A DNA stretch of 64,000 nucleotides, taken from Taudactylus pleione (Eukaryota; Chordata; Amphibia; Anura; Myobatrachidae). The DNA lies in contig JAUIMM010001592.1 of the NCBI GenBank assembly GCA_031769625.1, forward strand, positions 688,501 to 752,500, read 5' to 3'. The position numbers and the translations under genes are program-made. Numbering within the stretch: position 1 is the first letter of the stretch; every line of letters begins with the position of its first letter. Below are positions 1-11,745 of the stretch, in pieces. The notes under the pieces are model-generated. The model saw only the letters and a list, made by a program, of their open reading frames with translations. It was not told the origin of the DNA and did not search any database.

Positions 1-197
1 ATTTCAATCCATACAGTGTTAATAGATGTGTCCTGTCTTGTTACATCACCCCTGGTCAGAGAAGACGTATTTAGTTTAATTTTACTTTTAGTGATCATAT
101 CAGGGTTATGTGATTACTACTTTTATGTTTTAGAATTTAATTTTTTTTATTTTTCAGGATAAGAAGAGGCTGTTATCTTACCCACAGCTAAAGTTAA

Positions 198-1378
198 GGG
201 GCGTATTCAATTAACTTCGCACCCGCAATACTTTTTTGCATGCCGGATTTTTCGCCTACATCGCGTGTTTTGCATGCGGAAAAGTATCGGGCGCGCTCCC
301 GCTATTCGCCATATTCAATTAGAAAGGATGCGACAACGACACCCGGCGGTTCTGTCAAAAATGGGGAACTCAGTCCTGACACCCCCCAAAAGATGCCCTA
401 ACATTGGGGATCACTGTAGATGTCCCTGATTAGCCCTAACGTAGGTATTTGGAGGTACTTACGTTGTGTCAATTGGTGCCAATTAGCGCATTAACACAAG
501 TGGTGAAGAATAGCATTAAGCAGTATTTTTGTGTGAAAATAACTACTCCCAGCAAATTTGGGGTACTTGAAAATGGGTGCCAGCATATTTTGAAGTTGCT
601 AAAGTGAAGTTTGAAATCGCGTAAAAAAATCCACCTGCTGCCAGCACCTGCAATCAAAATAACACCAGTCCCATACTTTTACACCTATTACATTGCATTG
701 ACTTTCTGCCTAGGCGGAAAGTCTTCCAAATTGAATACGGAGTAACATCAAAACAGGCGAAAATGACGTCATCGCCGAAAAGTTGTAGCCAAAAACACAT
801 GAAACCGGCTTTTCGCTCCAAATTGAATACGGGCCTATACCTTAAAAACTTATTGAAATATCAGAATTTTTCAGCACTGACTCAATATAAAGCAGTGTTT
901 CTCTTATTAAGTTTTACTACTTTCTGTGTCCTCTGTTTTTTTGGAACTATCCCCCGAATCGCCTATTGAGTTGGGTACACACTAGGTCAACCCATCTCAT
1001 GATTGGTAAGTGCATACCCACTTAACTAATCGTCTGCCTGATGTGCCCCCAGAAGTCTATTTTGCTAGTTTTTTTTAGTTTGTCCCCCAACTTTGAACTT
1101 TTTCACCCCCAAAATTAAAGTAATTTTTTTTAGGTGTTCTAAAATATTTTTGAAAACATTTTTGGGAGACTATCCCAAGATTGCCGGTGGGGGTTTCCGA
1201 AGTTTGCACCCCAAAACCGCAATTCTGCCTTTTTTCCGCCTGCTATTCATAGGCGAAACTTTTCTGCCGATAACATTGCATTGACTTTTCGCGTACGCAA
1301 AAAGTCTTTGGGATTGAGTACAGCGGAAACTTTCCACCTGGCAAAATTACGATACTCGCCTCTAATTGAATATGGCCC
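198..1378. mobile_element. Harbinger-like MITE, GTATTCAATT family
   Basis: The ends are inverted repeats (GGGGCGTATTCAATT at the left; AATTGAATATGGCCC at the right) flanked by the 3-bp duplication TAA at 195-197 and 1379-1381. A 3-bp TWA duplication is the hallmark of PIF/Harbinger elements. The interior has no coding capacity; it carries repeated blocks related to GCATGCGGAAAAGT and the phrase ACATTGCATTGACTTT near both ends. Related copies lie at 10362-11118 and 49318-50028. Superfamily assignment rests on termini and duplication size only. Confidence 0.8.
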
Positions 1379-1381
1379 TAA

Positions 1382-2972
1382 ATGTCAGAAACATTTCAAT
1401 AGAACAGCTTACGGGTGGCAGTAATAACACAGAAGACGTGACAGTTACATGACAGTTATTTTTGTCTCACTCAGTCCTACAAGCCAACCACGCCCCTTAG
1501 AGATGCATCAGATTTTGAACTTCACGTATGATTGCGCTTCCCATAACCCTGGTGCAAGTTTCTTAGATGATAAGTACGATGACGGGCGCATCCACCTATA
1601 TTCTGAATTTAAAGTTGCTCGAATCTTAAAGTTACCTAATACTCAAAATACAGCTGCCGAAACATAAGTATACAGATACATTTGTGTGTATTAATGCAAA
1701 AGTCACAATTTGCCTAAATCTTAATCAGGCCCATGGTGTCGTTAAACCAGGACAATTCCATAAACCTGTTATACCTCTTCTGAAGTAGCTGCTGACCTCC
1801 TTGGTCCTTACAAACTCATTGTGAGGGGCTGTCTCCCCATGTCAGAATTAAATAGGAAAGTTACTTGTACTGATCAGTTTTTTAAATATATTGCATATTA
1901 CTTACAGCCACTAGAGGGCCCTCTAATCCCCCCTTTTTTTCTCCAGCAGTAGGGATCAATACTTTCTATAAAGTGCGGGAATTTTAAAATAACCTTTAGC
2001 ATAAGAAGGGACGGGATTGGAGGGAAAATGCTGATGTAAGGTTATATAATATGACGAACAAAGAAAAACGATCCTAAAATCACAGTGCCCCTCTTTTATA
2101 GCATGTCCCTCATGGTATATTACGAATGGGTGATAGGCATCTAATTATATAGCTGTCATTTATATTATCTGACCCTCTTTCTGTTGTGGATCCAGATTAT
2201 TCCCCAATGGGTACCAAAAAGTGTCTGTTTGGTCTTTATATTCCTCACAACATCCGGCTGAATATTAGTTTTGTGGTTGTGTATAAAGTGTATATAGTGT
2301 CTGTACACATAACATGCATCTTGCTATAAAATATTGGCCATCCACATTTGCAAGCTATAATGTTGGGAGGGGTTCTGTATACATTGAAGAACACAGAGAA
2401 TATTTACCCTGTACGAAGCCTCCCTCCCCCCCCTACATGAATATTGGGGAGGGGGTAAGAGAGTATATTAGAAGTTAATGAGGGTGGGGTGACCTCCAGT
2501 AACCGTGCACAGACTCCGTCTATTCTGTATTTATTATGGTGTGAGCTGTCACACTTCATCATTTGTTTTGTATGATTTATTGCACAATTTACAAACTTAA
2601 CAATTTAAAAAATGTGAAATGCGTTGTGTTCGGGGTTATAATATGTAAAGAACCTCCGCAGCAATGCAGCTTTATCAATGTTTAACTGGCTGTTTATGGC
2701 ACCAGGGTGTGGGGAATGTAATGACCGGCATCTTCAGAGTCCTTATTCTCAGCCAAAGGTCTCCTCCATGACAATCTATGTCAGTGCGACAACTCTGTCA
2801 TATAATAATATCACATACAGAGTATATATAAGTCACCTATTGTCTGACCCATCCCATCACCATCTGGGGGATACAGTATACAGTACACAGAGATGTCACA
2901 GAGATTACAGTAAGACTCGTTTCATTTTTATATCTACAATAATTGTACCCCCCCCGTCCATATCATCTCTTT
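1382..2972. other. AT-rich intergenic DNA, no gene seen
   Basis: About 1.6 kb with no convincing coding frame, RNA gene or terminal repeat. All open frames are short and show no recognisable family. It may contain old, unrecognised repeat remnants. Confidence 0.5.
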
Positions 2973-3169
2973 GGGGTCTAGTTACTAAGCAGTGTTAGGA
3001 GAGAGTGAAAAGTGATAAGAAAGTGATAAGGTGCCAGCCAATCAGCTCCCAGCTGTCATTTTTCAAACACAGCTTGCGAGATGACAGTTGGGAGCTGATT
3101 GGCTGGCACCTTATCACAGACTTATCACTTTTCACTCTGTCTCCTAACACTGCTTAGTAAATAGACCCC
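2973..3169. mobile_element. Foldback MITE, about 200 bp
   Basis: Almost the whole length is one inverted repeat. The left arm (TCTAGTTACTAAGCAGTG, then GTGCCAGCCAATCAGCTCCC) is matched by the right arm (GGGAGCTGATTGGCTGGCAC, then CACTGCTTAGTAAATAGA). Transcribed, it would form a single long hairpin. I could not find a clean target duplication, so the superfamily is open. Confidence 0.75.
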
Positions 3170-3274
3170 TCTATATCAGATTGCTTTTAACAAGATAAAC
3201 TGCTTAGGGGTAATATTCTCAGATTGAAACTGGAATAAATGATACTGAAAATAATTCATTCTTCTAGGTATCTT

Positions 3275-3681
3275 GGGCCTGATTCTGGGATATAGGCTGA
3301 TGCGTATGATAGCTGCGAATCCCCTACGCAGCTGCTTTGTGGAAATATGCGAATGTTGCAGACGCTGAAGAATGTATTGAGTTGCCCAACTGCGGCTTTA
3401 AAAATCCCAGCATCAGCGTACAAAGACTCGGTCGCAGATCCTTCGATAATCGGACTTCTGAGTAGCCCTGCGGTCGCGCAGTATGGCTGCATAAACCGAG
3501 ACGCCGGAGACACTTTCTCTGCGCCCCGAAAACAGTTGCAGCACGCCTACGTTCTTTGGCACCACTCCCCGATAACCTCCCCAAATTCTCACCTGATTGT
3601 CAATGGCACTGCGAGAAAATAGTTGGCGCAAGTAACTATAGTAATGTACCGTGACGCATTCACATCTCTTAATCAGGGCCC
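3275..3681. mobile_element. Harbinger-like MITE (GGGCCTGATTC termini)
   Basis: The left end GGGCCTGATTC and right end TTAATCAGGGCCC form short inverted repeats, flanked by the 3-bp duplication CTT (3272-3274 and 3682-3684). The termini match the large GGGCCTGATTCAGA family elsewhere in the window, but the interior differs. Non-coding. Confidence 0.7.
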
Positions 3682-4651
3682 CTTGTACATTGCTTTCACT
3701 TTAGCCAATGTCTATTTCTCCTAGTACTATTGCAGGAGAGTACTAATAGTCCTTATGCTGTAGGTGACCCGGCTCTCGTCGCTCTGAAATAAAAGTTTTA
3801 CGTTGTATGAGATAAGATGGTACAAGTTAAAGCACCTTCGGTTTCTAGAAGCGGCTGGGCTCTGTGTCACCGATATAACTAGTGGAAGATCCCGGGACTA
3901 CTGACTGCATTCTGTATTACAATCACTTGCGGTGTTGTAGGTGCTACGTAAAGAGGTATTAAGCTGATCATGGACACAGCAGAGGGCTACAGGGCCCCTG
4001 AGTAGCATGGGTGCCAGCTGCTAGGGGCCCTGATGTCGCCTCTGCCCCCCCAGTACTTACACCCATGCGTGCGCAATGTGTGCCAGTGCCACTTCCAGTG
4101 ATATAGCCGATCGCTGTCATTTTGCACTAAAACAAAAATATTCAATTGAAAATAGAAAAATTGCCGGGGTCTGAAATCAGCCCAACATATCAGATACCCG
4201 TAACTGCGGAATGAAGGAGAGAATATATTTTAGCTTCTTTCTCTATGATATTTTACTTTTTAAAACCCGTATGCGTTTGGTATATAGTCATGCACAAGCT
4301 ATGGGCCCTCCTGAACCAATCCCGTGACCTGTGCCGTGTTCCTGGCGTGTTACACCGTGGCATACCCACACAAACAGTCCCTGACATCACTTAGGAAGCT
4401 GGTGATTTACTGTGACATTATCCCTGTATTTACAGCCCTGCAAAATGAGCAGTGCAAAAACACGTTATTATCACAGGTATTAAACATCAATCTACCTATT
4501 GGCAGACATTGCAGCCACAGGCTCTGTGCCAGCTTCCTGACATGTTCTACGCTCGGTAACGTGTGCCAAGGTCAGTCATGTGAGCACACCTGGGCTCCTG
4601 CTAAAGACAGGTAACAATGGTTTCCCCAGCAGAAGTCACCGTAGAGTCTCT

Positions 4652-5707
4652 AGTGTAGTGTTTCCCAAATCCAGTCCTCATGGAAACCTAACAGTGCATG
4701 TTTTCCATACTCGGGTCTGGAGCATAGGTGTAATCATTACCAGGGCCGGACTGGCCATCGGGCACTTCTGGCATATGCCAGACAGTGGCAAACACAGGAT
4801 TTCTAGAGGGGGGTTTCCAAATGCTTGATTTTAGAGAGAGTGTGGCCAGTCCATGAAGAGGGCAGAATTAGCACTTATCCAGCTTTAATATGCGTCATAC
4901 AATGTGTCATAATTCCAGCATATACAGGATCACAGTAAGTCATTTGATGCAGCAGTAGGGCCATCCTGCCTGAGCTGAATGTATTTATTTTAGATGTGGG
5001 CACCATTCCAGAGCAATGGAGCAAGTCCGGGAGCCTGGAGGAGCACCAGAAGAACCTAGCACTGCCCTGGACATATATGTACATATTGGGCTCTATAGCA
5101 GTGCATCCCTAACAGTGCATGTTTTCCAGATCTCCTAGTTGGTGCACAGGTTATTTATTACTAGCTGATACATGCTAAAAGATCCACAGGTGGTGCTAAT
5201 TATTTCATTTGTGATCCTGAGAAGAACATGCAGCACTAGTAACATTCTATTATATTACTATTTCTACTGTGGTCATGGTATGTGCTGGGGAGGGGGGTTT
5301 CCAGTCAGACGGAAACCCCCCCTGCGTTTGCCTATGCCAGAAAGGCCGATGGCCTAAGGACCGGCTCAAGGAGGGGGTGAAGGAAAAGACCACTGCCCTC
5401 CACCCAATGGCTCCGAAATCATTAAGATTTCACGGAGCCGGAAGGGGTGGAAGCGTGTATGGGCCGCCGGCGGCTGTGCTGGGCCGATAAGAGACAGGGG
5501 CGTGCCGCGAGGGTAGCCCTCGCGGCACGCCCCCTTGCATTTACCATGCCCCCCTCTACACAGAAGTGCAGGGCGGACTGCCAGGGCTGATATACAGCCC
5601 CAGTCCGTCCCTGATCATTACTGACTGACACATTTTATTACAGGAGAGTTGGAAAACATGCACTGCTAAAGTTCCTTGTGGCCTGGAGTTGGAAAAGTCT
5701 GCGATAG
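4652..5707. repeat. Foldback repeat hosting a hAT insertion
   Basis: Outside the hAT at 4741-5613, the flanks are two arms of one foldback element. The left arm TTTCCCAAATCCAGTCCTCA...CAGTGCATGTTTTCC (4662-4708) pairs with GGAAAACATGCACTG...GGCCTGGAGTTGGAAAA (5651-5697). Related arms recur at 5110-5235 and at 60235-60367. Exact ends and the target duplication are unclear. Confidence 0.55.
4741..5613. mobile_element. hAT nonautonomous element, CAGGGCCGGACTGG type
   Basis: The element starts CAGGGCCGGACTGG and ends CCAGTCCGTCCCTG, a terminal inverted repeat typical of hAT transposons. It is flanked by a perfect 8-bp target duplication ATCATTAC (4733-4740 and 5614-5621). It contains a second copy of the foldback arm AACAGTGCATGTTTTCC at 5109, so it is itself composite. 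No transposase is encoded. Confidence 0.88.
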
Positions 5708-5917
5708 TGTCTGTGACATGAAGATTCTCAACTTACCCAGGGCCTAGATTTATATGTGGGACTCAAATTGAAACCCATGATTCAGTTTTAAATGAACAAT
5801 CTATTGCTTACAATTCAATTTACCTGAGGACACAAATTAGATGTATTATTATTATGTTTCGATATTTAATATTTCAAAAGCAAACAATTAACTTATCTTT
5901 ATATATAAAAACAAATG

Positions 5918-6160
5918 TCCTGACTCACTGACTCATCAATGCCCAGCGTAAACCCCTGGACCTAGAAATATGTAATTCGGGGAGTATATTCCTTCCATGA
6001 CCTAAGTACCCACTAAGCAGGAATTTTTTGAAATTCGACTCCTATGGGGATGAAAAGGGGTATAATGTTTCCTCCCTTCCCTGTACAATGTCCTGACTGA
6101 CTATCTCATCAACACTCTGCCCAAATCCCTGGACCCAGAAACATGAACTTTGTGGAGTAT
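5918..6160. repeat. Short tandem array, ~165-170 bp unit (left part)
   Basis: Units begin TGTCCTGACTGACT...GACCTAGAAACATGAA and continue through CACCCACTAAG...GGATGAAAAGGGGT. One full unit (5918-6085) is followed by a second (6086 on) that is cut by the MITE at 6161 and by the LTR element at 6790. The array resumes at 12589. These flanks let the original empty site be read. Confidence 0.7.
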
Positions 6161-6759
6161 GGGCCTGATTCAGACCCGGACGCTATTTGCGGACGCTCAT
6201 TCTTAAAAAGGGGCCGGATATTTAAATTGAGCGCTCGCTCTTTGCGGTGTATTGACGCCTCTATGTCTGAGCGAACGTCCGAAAAATGCGCACGCTGTTT
6301 TGTAAAGACGCCCCTTTGCCGTTCACATCACACGTCATCTCCGGTATGTATTAGATTAATCGGGTACATCGAAAGGCGTATGAACTGCTCGCAGTGCTTG
6401 TGGTAGGATTTACTTCCCGCTATCACTGCGAGCAGTTCAGGCTAAAAGACAACCAAGTGACGTGGTCGATGACGCTCCTTTACTAATTATGCACTCCCAT
6501 TAAACGCCGTTTTGACCGTTAGGCACGCCTGCGTTCGGATCTCCACTCCCCCGTTTTCAAGCACCTTCCCCTGTTACCACCTACAAATGGTACATTCTGT
6601 CAATCAAATTAGAAGCCCCTCGCTGTTTTACGAGCGCACGATTTCCGACCGCAATGACTGGTTTGCGCATGCGCATTGTGAACCATACACATGCGCAGTT
6701 GTGCGAACATCGCTCAGAGCGAACGAGCGTCCGCTTACGAGCGGCTCTGAATCAGGCCC
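6161..6759. mobile_element. Harbinger-like MITE, GGGCCTGATTCAGA family, 600-bp type
   Basis: Ends GGGCCTGATTCAGA and TCTGAATCAGGCCC, with duplication TAT at 6158-6160 and 6760-6762. The interior shares TTACCACC and GCACGCCTGCGTTC blocks with the copies at 7206, 33548 and 50099. Non-coding. It sits inside the second unit of the ~170-bp tandem repeat. Confidence 0.85.
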
Positions 6760-6895
6760 TATGTTCCAACCATGACCTAAGCACCCACTGTGATACCCCA
6801 AAGTAGTAAGGGTGATAATTGTGTGGTGCACACACAGATCAGAGTTACCTTGGTGGGGAAGTCTACTTTCAGCAACAGCTCCTCAAACTGACAGC

Positions 6896-7164
6896 AGCAG
6901 TAAACTCCGGGCACTAGAGTGTGCCCGGAGTCTACTGCGCATGCTGCCGCGCTATTTTCCCGGTGATTGCGCCATTTTCCCGGTGATTTCTTACTGCGCA
7001 TGTGCAAAACGCCGGGAAAATGGCCCGCAGCGGCCATTTTCCAGGCGTCTTCTGTAGCGCTACTCCATGGAACATTGGAGGGGTAAGTATGAAGCAGAAA
7101 TAGTATGGGTGCAGGGTGTGCGATGTAGGCACCGCACGCTGCTCCCATTATAAATACGCCCCTG
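6896..7164 (-). mobile_element. hAT fragment related to 28351-28672
   Basis: Contains GGCACTAGAGTGTGCCCGG and the terminal ATTATAAATACGCCCCTG. These correspond, on the other strand, to the hAT at 28351-28672, whose ends are CAGTGGCGTATCTATAAT and ACGCCCCTG. The left boundary and target duplication are not clear. Confidence 0.55.
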
Positions 7165-7205
7165 GCCACACCCTCATATAGCGCTTTTCTCCATTAGGAC
7201 TCAAA

Positions 7206-7804
7206 GGCCCTCATTCAGAGCCACTCGCTATTTGCGGTCGTTCGTTCTAAAACTAGGGGTGGCTATTCAAATGAACCGTTCGCTGTTTGCGGTCTGTTTA
7301 CGCCTCTATGTCTGAACGAGCAAACAAAACTTGCGGTCGTTTTTTGGAAAAATACGCCCCCTGGCCGCTCGCATCCTACGTCATGTCCGCTATTTATTAG
7401 ATTAATCGAGTACATCGACAAGCGTATGAACTGCTCGCTATTCTTGGGGTTGGTGTTTGCTACCACAATTTTGCCAGCAGTTCTGACTATAAAATAACCC
7501 AGTGACGTGGTCCATGACGCTGCTGTTTTAATTATGCACACCCATAAAACGCCCGTTTTGACCTTTAAGCACGCCTGCGTTCTGATTTCCACTCCCCATT
7601 TTCAAGCACCTTCCCCTGTTACCACCCACATACGCCTCTTTCTGTCACTCAAAATAGCAGGCATTCGCTATTTTGCGAGCACATGAATTTCGGCCGCACT
7701 GACTGGTTCGCGCATGCATATAATGATCCGTACGCATGCACAGTTGGGCAAACATCGCTCAGAGCGAACGAGCTGCCGCTTACGAGTGGCTCTGAATCAG
7801 GCCC
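7206..7804. mobile_element. Harbinger-like MITE, 600-bp type
   Basis: Ends GGCCCTCATTCAGAG and CTCTGAATCAGGCCC, with a 3-bp duplication AAA (7203-7205 and 7805-7807). The interior is closely related to 6161-6759, including ATTAGATTAATCG and GTTACCACCC. It sits within the 3' LTR. Confidence 0.8.
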
Positions 7805-7905
7805 AAAGTCCCTTATTAACATCAGAAACAAAGCACAGGGGTTTAGTATTACAGAGAGAATACAACAAACTGAAAACATTCAAAATAATGGGTACGATGG
7901 ACATA

Positions 7906-8409
7906 GGGCGTGATTTAGCGCGGATCGCAACTATGATTGCAGCTGTGAAATCACACACAATGCAGCTGTGTAAAAATATGCTAATGTCTGTCACAGCTCA
8001 GCCAGCATAGCGACGCCCAGGTCTGCTTTCTCACATCCGTCCAACCTCGCACTCCTGCGTCAACATCGGTACTATTGGCGCACAACGCCCCGCCATGCAG
8101 CATTTGCAACAGGTCTGACCAGCCGCAGACACTGCAAGTCTCTTCACACGTAGTGCGTACACAAGCTCCGTAGGCAATCGCAGTACTAATTTATGCATGC
8201 CCATGCAACGGCGTTCAAACGGACAGGCACGCCTGCGTTTCTCCGACCACTCCTCCGTCACCGCCCCCAAACGGCGACAGCCTGTCACTCGCTCTGCGAT
8301 GGATTCCTCTGTGCGATGGCGCACTGCAGATTATATGCGTGCACAATGGCTAACAATCGCTCGATGTGCGTATGTAGTTGTATTTGCGATTGCTGCTGAA
8401 TCAGACCCC
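7906..8409. mobile_element. Harbinger-like MITE, diverged
   Basis: The left end GGGCGTGATTTAGC and right end GCTGAATCAGACCCC are imperfect inverted repeats, with flanking ATA/ATG (one mismatch in a 3-bp duplication). The interior contains CGCACTGCAG and AAACGGCG stretches but no coding sequence. Nested in the 3' LTR. Confidence 0.6.
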
Positions 8410-8951
8410 ATGATGCACAGATTGGTGGAGCCATTTTGGGTAATAACTTCCACTTGTTATATATCCCACTCATGAAGGGTATCAGGCGAGTCTGCCATTT
8501 TGGGCATGCTACATAGGTTACCCTGGGTGGAATAGGCAACGCTTGGGAGAGATAACACGGAATGGGGAAATTGCAGCGTACTAAATAACAACTGCCGGCT
8601 CCCTGCGCTAAGTCTAAGGGACTCTGGATGCAGCCCAATCAGTTTTTGCTTTATGCTGTTTCCTTACACTCCTCCTTTCTCTGTTCACTGATCTCTCCTT
8701 TACTACTCTCATCGGCTGTATGTAACCCCACTGCCAAGTCCTGGAGCTGTCTCTCTCCCTCTCACATTAATGTGCAGATCACCCAGCACCTCCTTGTCCA
8801 GCTCTGTCTCACCTGTAACCGTCACTAACTGTCCTCTCTGTACCTGTCACTTCAGGCTGTGCATGTGCCCTAGGTGAGCCTGGTGCATTGTGGGGCAGTT
8901 TGTTTATTATAGCTCCAGCGCCCGCTAAACCCATTCATTGGTACCCGCAGT

Positions 8952-9178
8952 CAGTGGCGTCACAAGGGGGGTGCGGTCCGCAACCGGTGCTGGCCCCCCC
9001 TCAGTGACAGGAGCCGGGTGGTGCACTGTAGCATTAAGAGGTTCGGGCCACGTCCCCTGCCCGTGAGGCTACGCCCCATGTCTGCGAGACCACACCCCCT
9101 TTTCGGCGGCGTGGGGCTGCGGCGTGTGCATTGCATCCCTCCCCGCACCGGGTATAACCGCGGGGAGGGACGCCACTG
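8952..9178. mobile_element. hAT MITE, CAGTGGCGTC type
   Basis: Ends CAGTGGCGTCACAAG and GAGGGACGCCACTG. The 8-bp flanks CCCGCAGT (8944-8951) and GCCGCAGT (9179-9186) differ by one base. The paralogous LTR at about 12563 lacks the insert and reads straight through CCCGCAGTGG, so an empty site is visible in the same window. A relative is at 47175-47477. Confidence 0.88.
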
Positions 9179-9269
9179 GCCGCAGTTATGGGATATCAGA
9201 TCCTCCCCCTCTAAAAGACGCGCGTCCTCACGCACTATATCTCACTAGAATCTATAATATATTCTTCAT

Positions 9270-10330
9270 CTGGGAGATTACAGTGTGCTGGAACAGACAT
9301 TATGGTCTCTTTGGCTACAATACATGGTTCTTTAAGAACAAAAGATTTATCCCCATTCTGAACTGCTTCATTGTCGTCCCCGGGGACCTCCTTGTCCCCT
9401 CGCCTCTATAATCACGGCTCGTATGCACTCAGCTGGCACTAAAAACGACATCTCCTTTTGGTATCAAATTCTTTTAGATCTACTGCCTAATGCCAAATCA
9501 AATGCCCAGAAACACTGGGAGGCTGATCTTGGCCTCTCACTTTCTGATAGTCAATGGGGTAACATATATTCTTCATCTTATTGTATGTCTCGATGTTTAA
9601 GCCACTCTGAAAAGCATGTAATATTGTTAAATAGGTTATACCCGGCGACAATGCGGTGAGGTGGGCCATGTATTTCACAGTTTTTGGTCTTGTCCCCTCC
9701 TCCAGGCTTTTTAGAGTAGGAGTTTTTCAATTGGTTAACAAAGTGTTGAATTTATCTTTGACCCCATCCCCAGCTTTAGCCTTGTTACACATAATTCCTG
9801 CGGCGGGTCAATCTCATCACCGCTATGTGCTAGGTCATATCTGTTTATCAGCGCCTGCCGCTTTAGCCCAATTTTGGAAACAGCCCCTGCCCCCCTCGGT
9901 CTTAAAAGTTTTTCGTAAAGTACATTTTAATTTTATTATGGAAACAGTTTATTCCTTATTCATCCTCAGCATCTTGGCAGGAATATGTGACGGAAGGCGC
10001 CCAGTTAATAATGCAGACATCTCAGTCTAACCCTCATCAATGTAGTCAGAGTCCCGTATCTCTTGGCTGACCTTCCGCTAAGGGTGGACCTAAACTCTCT
10101 GATTGTCTAAAGGCCTGGTCACTGGCCTCAGAGTTTAAAGGCTCTACCTGAATGCAGGCCCTTTCTGTTTGGCTGCTTCCATTGCATTGCCTACATATAG
10201 GCCATCCTTGTGAGATAAACTGGTTGAAGGTTCTTATTCTCATACTATAAGTTGGGTTCCACCAATTCTTATTACGTTGTCTTCAGATCGCCAACTCTGG
10301 GTCTGGCATTTCATAATGTTCTGGAGCTCT
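9270..10330 (+). pseudogene. L1-type LINE ORF2 C-terminal fragment
   Basis: Plus-strand frames broken by stops and shifts read as the C-terminal region of an L1 ORF2 protein. Examples are WEADLGLSLSDSQWGNIY (about 9520-9575), then LLNRLYPATM, then a region with F.LVNKVLNLSLTPSPALAL and APAALAQFWKQ typical of the post-RT L1 tail. It is truncated at the 5' side, lies inside the LTR retrotransposon, and is dead. Assignment is from motif memory; a six-frame protein search would settle it. Confidence 0.65.
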
Positions 10331-10361
10331 TTGCACATTTCAGAAAATTGCAGCAGGCATA

Positions 10362-11118
10362 GCCCCGTATTCAATTAGGTGCGAAAAGTCCCGGACTTTT
10401 CGTATGCTGGAGTTTCCGCCATCACCGCTGGTTTTGCATGCGGAAAGGTATTGCGCTCTTCCCCACTTATAACCATATTCAATTCCAAAGGACGCGAAAA
10501 CGCATCCCGGCGAAACTGTAACAGGCGAAAAGTGTTGGCAGAATTGGGGAAATCAGCCTGGCACGCCCCAAAATAGGCACACACATTGGGGATCAGTATA
10601 GATGTCCCCGATTAGCCCTACTGAAGCTATTTGGGGTACTTAAGTGCCTTCAATTGTTCCTAAATAGCGTATTTGCACATGTGGTGAAGAATAGCATTAA
10701 ACACTGCAATAAAAAAAAACACCTCCCCATACTTGCAGACAGCCCAAAAAGTCTATTTCGTAAGTTTTTGCGTTTGTACCCCCACTTTGTACTTTTTGCC
10801 CCCATTTTCAAAGTGCTTTTTTGGGTGTTACTCAACTTTTTTTTGCGTTTTTTTTGATGCACTTAACCTTTGGGGGGCTGTCCAAAGGGTGCAGAGTGGT
10901 TTCCGCACCTTTGCACCAGAAAACCGCAATTCTGCACTGTTTTCCGCCGGGTATTCGTAGGCGAAACTTTTTCTCCTATTACATTGCATTGACTTTCCGC
11001 ACCGGCGAAAAGTCTTTGGCATTGAATACGTGGATACATTTAATCGCCGGGTGAAATTACGTCACCGGCGATACTTTTCCGCAGAAACTGACTTTGCGCA
11101 CCAAATTGAATACGGACC
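10362..11118. mobile_element. Harbinger-like MITE, GTATTCAATT family
   Basis: Starts GCCCCGTATTCAATT and ends AATTGAATACGGACC, flanked by ATA at 10359-10361 and 11119-11121. The interior shares the ACATTGCATTGACTTTCCGC block and the long T-rich stretch with 198-1378. Nested inside the LTR retrotransposon. Confidence 0.85.
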
Positions 11119-11345
11119 ATAGTTGGGCTTTTCACAGTTTCTCCACTGTACCCCTCTATGTACTGATTTACCGATGTCGCATCAACCTGCCTCACTTCTG
11201 CTGGGTCAAATGCTTGAATGGCCTGGAGAGCTTCTTGGAGGTCAAACTCTCACAGGGATTCTCCTGGTTGTTGCTTGCGGGCATAATAGTGCATCTTTAA
11301 TTATGACACTGTTCTAGTTACGAACATGATTGCCAATCTCTTAAA

Positions 11346-11744
11346 GATTAATTCTGCAGTCTGCCTCTCTTGAAAGGGCCAGGACATGACCTCTCTGAGT
11401 GCCAAGCCTTTAGCTGTCCAATCACAATCTCCACCTGTTGCTGGTTAGTGAGTGGATACAGACGGAACATTGGCCACATCTTCTCACAAAACTCTTGGGA
11501 ATGTGTTGGCCTCTAGCCCACGGGTGTCTCCTGTGTATATAGGGAGGCGTGGTGCTCCAAAGTAGTACACCATCAGGATTTGCATTATTGGAGTTGCAGC
11601 TGCAGGTCCCATTGGAGCTTCTTTGGAATGATCAGCAGGGAGGACAACTAGAGCTCCCTGTACAGAGTCTCCATTTTCAGACATGCTCTCTGTGTTGGAG
11701 ATCTTCCTTGCTTTGGACCCTGCAATCCTGTTCGCGGATGCCAA
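11346..11744 (-). pseudogene. Degenerate gag-like region of the LTR retrotransposon
   Basis: Directly downstream of the 5' LTR (minus strand) is an open frame of about 85 codons continuing, after a stop, into MWPMFRLYPLTNQQQ and IVIGQLK. The pattern (aromatic, LxPLTxxQQVE, GQLKxxA) resembles the start of a retrotransposon gag. No capsid core, protease or RT follows, because the rest is replaced by an L1 fragment and a MITE. No ATG is visible near the start. Gag identity is inference. Confidence 0.4.
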
Positions 11745-11745
11745 A

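Larger units (their letters stand above)
6790..9200 (-). mobile_element. 3' LTR of a minus-strand LTR retrotransposon, with four nested insertions
   Basis: The plus-strand start TGTGATACCCCAAAG matches the start of the second LTR at 11746. The plus-strand end (GGGATATCAGA) matches that LTR's end GGGATATCACA. Segments at 8570-8951 and 12010-12575 are clearly homologous. Immediately outside, on the minus strand, lies a purine tract (AGAGGGGGAGGA) in the position of a polypurine tract. The LTR is stretched from about 0.8 kb by inserts at 6896-7164, 7206-7804, 7906-8409 and 8952-9178. The outer duplication is CCCAC (6785-6789). Confidence 0.75.
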